Part shown: positions 6,832 to 8,945 of the stretch, one piece after another
How the letters are laid out: each line of letters starts with the position of its first letter
Position numbering within the stretch: position 1 is the stretch's first letter
NCBI GenBank assembly: GCA_019683665.1
Contig: JADGIB010000139.1
Coordinates: forward strand, 1 to 8,945
Direction: 5' to 3'
DNA: 8,945 nt
From: Solirubrobacteraceae bacterium
GTDB lineage: Bacteria; Actinomycetota; Thermoleophilia; Solirubrobacterales; Solirubrobacteraceae
Notes under the pieces: generated by a model
Told to the model about the DNA's origin: nothing
Database searches by the model: none
Seen by the model: only the letters and a program-made list of their open reading frames with translations
Program-made: the position numbers and the translations under genes

Positions 6832-6864
6832 GGCGACGGCGCCCGCCCCCCGGGCGCCGTCGCC
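6832..6864 (+). terminator. 14-bp perfect hairpin abutting the ABC operon stop codon
   Basis: GGCGACGGCGCCCG (6832-6845), loop CCCCC, then the exact complement at 6851-6864. The stem begins on the base after the TGA at 6829-6831. No T-run follows (next bases GCCCGGACGG), so if it terminates it is of the U-less type proposed for actinobacteria. It also separates the operon from the tRNA promoter. Confidence 0.72.
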
Positions 6865-6905
6865 GCCCGGACGGGGTCTGACGGCGGACCGGGGGCGGCT
6901 GTTGC

Positions 6906-6911
6906 TACTCT
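6906..6911 (+). promoter_or_regulatory. Possible -10 box for tRNA-Gln
   Basis: TACTCT fits TANNNT and ends 15 bases before the first base of the tRNA, allowing a short 5' leader for RNase P to remove. No good -35 is seen at normal spacing; CTGACG at 6878-6883 is about 22 bases away, too far. The hairpin at 6832-6864 ends upstream, so a separate promoter is expected here. Confidence 0.4.
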
Positions 6912-6926
6912 CGGACCCGCCACCGT

Positions 6927-6998
6927 TGCCGGGTGGTGTAATTGGCAGCACGCCAGATTCTGGCTCTGGTAGTTGGGGTTCGAGTCCCTGCCCGGCAG
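6927..6998 (+). tRNA. tRNA-Gln (anticodon CUG)
   Basis: The full cloverleaf can be drawn. Acceptor TGCCGGG (6927-6933) pairs with CCCGGCA (6991-6997), and the discriminator is G6998. The D arm is GTG/CAC with GG in the loop. The anticodon stem CCAGA (6953-6957) pairs with TCTGG (6965-6969) around loop TTCTGGC, whose anticodon CTG (6960-6962) reads CAG. The T arm has loop TTCGAGT (6979-6985) with two wobble pairs at the stem base. U1-A72 and G73 agree with known bacterial tRNA-Gln identity. CCA is not encoded, so it must be added by the tRNA nucleotidyltransferase. CAG should be the main Gln codon in a genome this GC-rich. Confidence 0.96.
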
Positions 6999-7006
6999 CT
7001 TCTCTC

Positions 7007-7028
7007 GCGGCCCGCCTCGTCGGGCCGC
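7007..7028 (+). terminator. Hairpin behind tRNA-Gln
   Basis: GCGGCCCG (7007-7014) pairs perfectly with CGGGCCGC (7021-7028) around the 6-base loop CCTCGT, starting 9 bases after the tRNA ends. TCTCTC precedes it and no T-run follows. It is a likely tRNA transcript terminator or processing boundary. Confidence 0.55.
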
Positions 7029-7123
7029 TCGCGTGTCCGGGCCCGGTCGGCCCCACGGCGCGGCCCGGCCCGCGCGACGCACGGCGTCCGGCACGTCGGC
7101 CGCCGCCCCCCCGGCCCGCGCGC

Positions 7124-7154
7124 CGCCCCCCGGGGGGCGCCCCCGCGCCGGCGC
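7124..7154. terminator. Tandem GC palindromes downstream of the trkA operon
   Basis: CGCCCCCCGGGGGGCG (7124-7139) and GCGCCGGCGC (7145-7154) are perfect palindromes just past the stop codon of the minus-strand trkA gene (7165-7163). With the hairpin at 7007-7028 they fill the 164-base gap between two converging transcripts, where no coding signal is seen. A termination role is inferred from position; such palindromes are also favoured by the base composition. Confidence 0.4.
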
Positions 7155-7162
7155 CCGGCGGC

Positions 7163-7825
7163 TCAGGCCTGCGCGGTGAAGAACGGGGTGATCTGGTCCT
7201 CGAGGCCAGGGTCGAGGACGAGCAGGACCTCGTCGCCGCCCTCGATGACCGTGTCGGCCTTCGGGACGAAGCCGTCGCCGCCGCGCAGGACGGAGATGAT
7301 GAGGCAGCCCTCGGGGAGGTTGACGTCCATGACCCGCTGGCCCGCGGCGGGCGAGCCGGGCTGGACCTCGAGCTCGATGATCTCCAGGCGCTCCTCCTCG
7401 AGCGCGAGCAGGTGGACGAGCCCGTAGCGCGGCACCTCGTGCTCGATGAGGCGCAGGATGAGGTCGGTCGCGCTCACCGCCGGCTGGATCCCGAGCAGCT
7501 TGAAGTGCTGGAGGTTGCGCGGGTTGTTGACGCGGGCGATGATCCGGTCGACCAGGTACTTCTCCTTGGCGACCTGGCAGACGAGCATGTTGTCCTCGTC
7601 GTCGCCGGTCACCGCGATGACGAGGTCGGCGCGCTGGATCCCGGCGCGCTCGAGCACCCACAGCTCGGTCGCGTCGCCGTACTGGACGGCGTGCTCCAGC
7701 TCCTGCTCGATGACGAGGTAGCGGCGGCGGTCGCCCTCGATGAGCGTGACCTCCTCGCCCTTGTCGATGAGCTCGCGGGCGAGGTTCCAGCCCACCTTGC
7801 CGCCGCCGGCGATGATGACGTACAT
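7163..7825 (-). CDS. trkA: TrkA-family K+ transport regulator (RCK_N-RCK_C)
   Basis: Cytoplasmic regulatory subunit of a K+ transport system, 220 residues, matching the mycobacterial TrkA proteins CeoB/CeoC in length. The RCK_N (TrkA-N) Rossmann domain occupies about residues 1-120: GGGKVG at 7-12 is the GxGxxG dinucleotide loop, Glu30 closes strand 2 where NAD(H) ribose is usually bound, and YGDATE (49-54) and ARVNNPRN (97-104) are typical of the family. RCK_C follows at about 137-217, with EGGDEVLLV near 195-203, and usually binds a regulatory ligand. The start is ATG 7825, supported by GGGGGA at 7839-7834, 8 bases upstream. It lies 16 bases behind an RCK_N-only gene and is the last gene of a minus-strand operon whose first visible gene encodes a permease. 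I infer that the two RCK proteins form a mixed ring or dimer controlling that or another transporter. Confidence 0.92.
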   Translation of the reverse strand: MYVIIAGGGKVGWNLARELIDKGEEVTLIEGDRRRYLVIEQELEHAVQYGDATELWVLERAGIQRADLVIAVTGDDEDNMLVCQVAKEKYLVDRIIARVNNPRNLQHFKLLGIQPAVSATDLILRLIEHEVPRYGLVHLLALEEERLEIIELEVQPGSPAAGQRVMDVNLPEGCLIISVLRGGDGFVPKADTVIEGGDEVLLVLDPGLEDQITPFFTAQA

Positions 7826-7841
7826 CAGCCGCGTCCCCCGG

Positions 7842-8261
7842 TCACAGGTCGAGCGCCTTCTCGAACATGTCGATCGCGTGCGCGGTCGGCGAGATCGTCT
7901 CCAGCCCCTGCTCGGCGTACCAGGCGGCGCGGTAGGGGTCCATGACGCGCACGATCACCCGCGGGACCTTGAAGCGGCGCGCGGCGATCTGGGCGATCAC
8001 GAGGTTCGTGTTGTCGCCGTCGGTGGCGCACAGGAACGCGTCCGCCTGCTCGATGCCGGCCTCCAGCAGCGCGTCGATCTCCAGCGCGGTGCCGACCGTG
8101 AAGCGGCCGCCGCGATCCTCCCACGTGCCGTCGAGGCCGGCGTCGAGGCGCTCGTGGGAGAGCGGGTCCTCGTCGAGGACCGACACCTCGTGGCCCGCCA
8201 GCAGCGCGGACTTGGCCACCGCCGACCCCACCCGGCCGGCTCCGACGATCAGGACGAACAC
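7842..8261 (-). CDS. RCK_N-only (TrkA-N) nucleotide-binding protein
   Basis: This 139-residue Rossmann protein starts at GTG 8261 and ends at TGA 7844-7842. GAGRVG (7-12) is the dinucleotide loop and Asp30 closes strand 2, so NAD(H)/NADP(H) or ATP/ADP binding is expected. ALEIDALLEAGIEQADAFLCATDGDNTN (59-86) and ARVMDP-like VRVMDPYRAA (104-113) follow the TrkA-N pattern. The usual GDATE after strand 3 is replaced by VGTALE. A longer acidic stretch (DAGLDGTWEDRGGR, 40-53) precedes it. There is no RCK_C domain, and only 16 bases separate the stop from the next gene, so no degraded remnant is present. It probably pairs with the full TrkA protein downstream. The permease gene ends 28 bases upstream. 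Function within K+ transport control is inferred from the family and neighbours. Confidence 0.9.
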   Translation of the reverse strand: MFVLIVGAGRVGSAVAKSALLAGHEVSVLDEDPLSHERLDAGLDGTWEDRGGRFTVGTALEIDALLEAGIEQADAFLCATDGDNTNLVIAQIAARRFKVPRVIVRVMDPYRAAWYAEQGLETISPTAHAIDMFEKALDL

Positions 8262-8269
8262 GAGGCGGC

Positions 8270-8275
8270 AAGGTA
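8270..8275 (-). promoter_or_regulatory. Possible internal leaderless promoter before the RCK_N gene
   Basis: On the minus strand TACCTT (8275-8270) fits TANNNT and ends 8 bases before the GTG at 8261, which has no Shine-Dalgarno. This resembles the layout at 3180-3194 and could allow the RCK genes to be expressed apart from the permease. No -35 box is evident, and the 28-base gap equally suits simple operon readthrough. Confidence 0.25.
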
Positions 8276-8289
8276 GCGCACCGGGCGGC

Positions 8290-8945
8290 TCACCTCGCCG
8301 CCGGCCCGCCCCCGTCCGCCCACGGCGGCTCGCCCGCCGGCGCGGCGGTGAGGATGACCGGGCACGGCGCCTTGGCCACGACGTGCTTCGTCACGTCGCC
8401 GACGAAGGTGTCGTTCGGGCCGGCCCGGCCGCCGAGCAGCGCGCCGCCGCGGATGCGGCTCGGCTCCTCGGCCGCCATGACGATCGCCTCCACCCCGCGC
8501 CGGCGCGCCTCGTCGACGATCGCCTGCCCGGTCCGCCGCGCGCGGACCGTCGCCGTCGCGACCCGGACGCCCTCGTACTCCTCCCCCACCGCCTTCGCGC
8601 GCGCGAGCGCCGCCCGCGCCCGCTTCAGCTGCGCCTCGGGCAGCCGCGCGTCGATCGGCAGCGCCATCGGCACCTCGAAGATCCACAGCGCCTCGATCGT
8701 CGCCTCCGTCCCCTCGGCCTCGTCGGCGGGCCGGTCGGCCGCCAGCCGCCCCGCCGTCTGGACGATGTCGTCGTCGAGCGGCGTCCCGAAGACCGGCACG
8801 AGGATCGACCCGTACTCGACCTCGCGCGTCTCGTGGCGCAGCGCCGCCTCCGGCACCCGCACCCGCGCGCGGATCGGCGTGCCCGCGCCGGCCCGGTAGG
8901 CGACGTAGAGGGCGACCCCGGCCGCCATCCACCCCAGCCCAGTCA
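8290..8945 (-). CDS. C-terminal part of an APC-type permease with a universal stress protein (USP) domain, partial
   Basis: The frame is open past the right edge (…TGAGW precedes the Met at 8928), so that Met is internal. Numbering from it, residues up to about 11 (GWMAAGVALYVAYR) look like the last membrane helix of an amino acid-polyamine-cation (APC) permease. A short linker is followed by a USP domain at about 39-196. It begins SILVPVFGTPLDDDIVQTAG, includes FEVPMALPIDARLPEAQ, and ends VGDVTKHVVAKAPCPVILT. The ATP-binding pattern of UspA (G-x2-G-x9-G-S/T) is degenerate: GD (177-178) stands where G-S/T is usual, so nucleotide binding is uncertain. It is the first visible gene of the minus-strand operon with two RCK proteins. 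In Mycobacterium tuberculosis an APC-type membrane protein (Rv2690c) neighbours the trkA pair ceoB-ceoC. K+ transport is therefore a reasonable inference, amino-acid transport the alternative. Confidence 0.82.
   Translation of the reverse strand, partial: TGLGWMAAGVALYVAYRAGAGTPIRARVRVPEAALRHETREVEYGSILVPVFGTPLDDDIVQTAGRLAADRPADEAEGTEATIEALWIFEVPMALPIDARLPEAQLKRARAALARAKAVGEEYEGVRVATATVRARRTGQAIVDEARRRGVEAIVMAAEEPSRIRGGALLGGRAGPNDTFVGDVTKHVVAKAPCPVILTAAPAGEPPWADGGGPAAR

Noticed and set aside
4977..6881. 634-codon plus-strand frame starting at ATG 4977
   Set aside because: It is out of frame with the ABC subunit 2 motifs and Arg-rich without domains. The real start of that gene is ATG 5038.
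6927..7028. tRNA-Gln as an integration site for a mobile element
   Set aside because: No integrase, no repeated tRNA 3' end and no foreign-looking composition are present; the neighbours are ordinary chromosomal genes.
4765..7056. 763-codon minus-strand open frame opposite the second ABC gene and the tRNA
   Set aside because: It would run antisense through a complete ABC protein, a strong hairpin and a tRNA. No domain is recognisable.
7740..8276. Plus-strand open frame of 178 codons opposite the RCK genes
   Set aside because: It is antisense to two proteins with clear TrkA-N motifs, and its product has no recognisable motif.

Overview
The window is extremely GC-rich (well above 70% by eye), with G or C at almost every third codon position. 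Genes are packed on both strands, GTG starts occur, and start codons sit directly after -10 boxes. Together with a PabB-PabC fusion, an Actinobacteria-style heterodimeric ABC exporter and a mycobacterial-like trkA pair, this points to the chromosome of an actinomycete-type bacterium. A deep lineage such as Thermoleophilia/Solirubrobacterales is possible, but that is inference. No phage, transposon or CRISPR signal is visible.

Layout: (1) 1-1937 (+), the 5'-truncated end of a folate-pathway fusion of aminodeoxychorismate synthase component I and aminodeoxychorismate lyase. (2) 2068-2931 (+), a secreted DUF4344-type putative zinc metallopeptidase. (3) 2945-3175 (-), a probable small four-cysteine protein convergent with (2). 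A GC hairpin inside its 3' coding end may double as a terminator. (4) 3163-3185, a divergent control region with a perfect MexR/MarR-like palindrome abutting a -10 box. (5) 3192-4961 and 5038-6831 (+), the two half-transporters of a heterodimeric ABC exporter, closed by a 14-bp hairpin starting on the base after the stop codon. (6) 6927-6998 (+), tRNA-Gln(CUG). (7) 7163-8945 (-), a three-gene operon read right to left: the C-terminal end of an APC-type permease with a universal-stress-protein tail, an RCK_N-only (TrkA-N) protein, and a full RCK_N-RCK_C TrkA protein.

How the genes work together: the two ABC subunits carry complementary defects. Subunit 1 has Asp in place of the catalytic Glu, and subunit 2 has LSAGQ in place of LSGGQ, so one ATP site should be degenerate and the other canonical. 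The palindrome suggests induction by a ligand-sensing MarR-family repressor encoded elsewhere. The right-hand operon looks like a K+ (or other cation) transport module: a permease with a built-in regulatory domain plus two nucleotide-sensing RCK proteins.

The parts most worth a second look are the APC-USP/RCK operon and the divergent region joining the small Cys protein to the ABC exporter. Most of the genes belong to known families. I see no clear-cut wholly new system.
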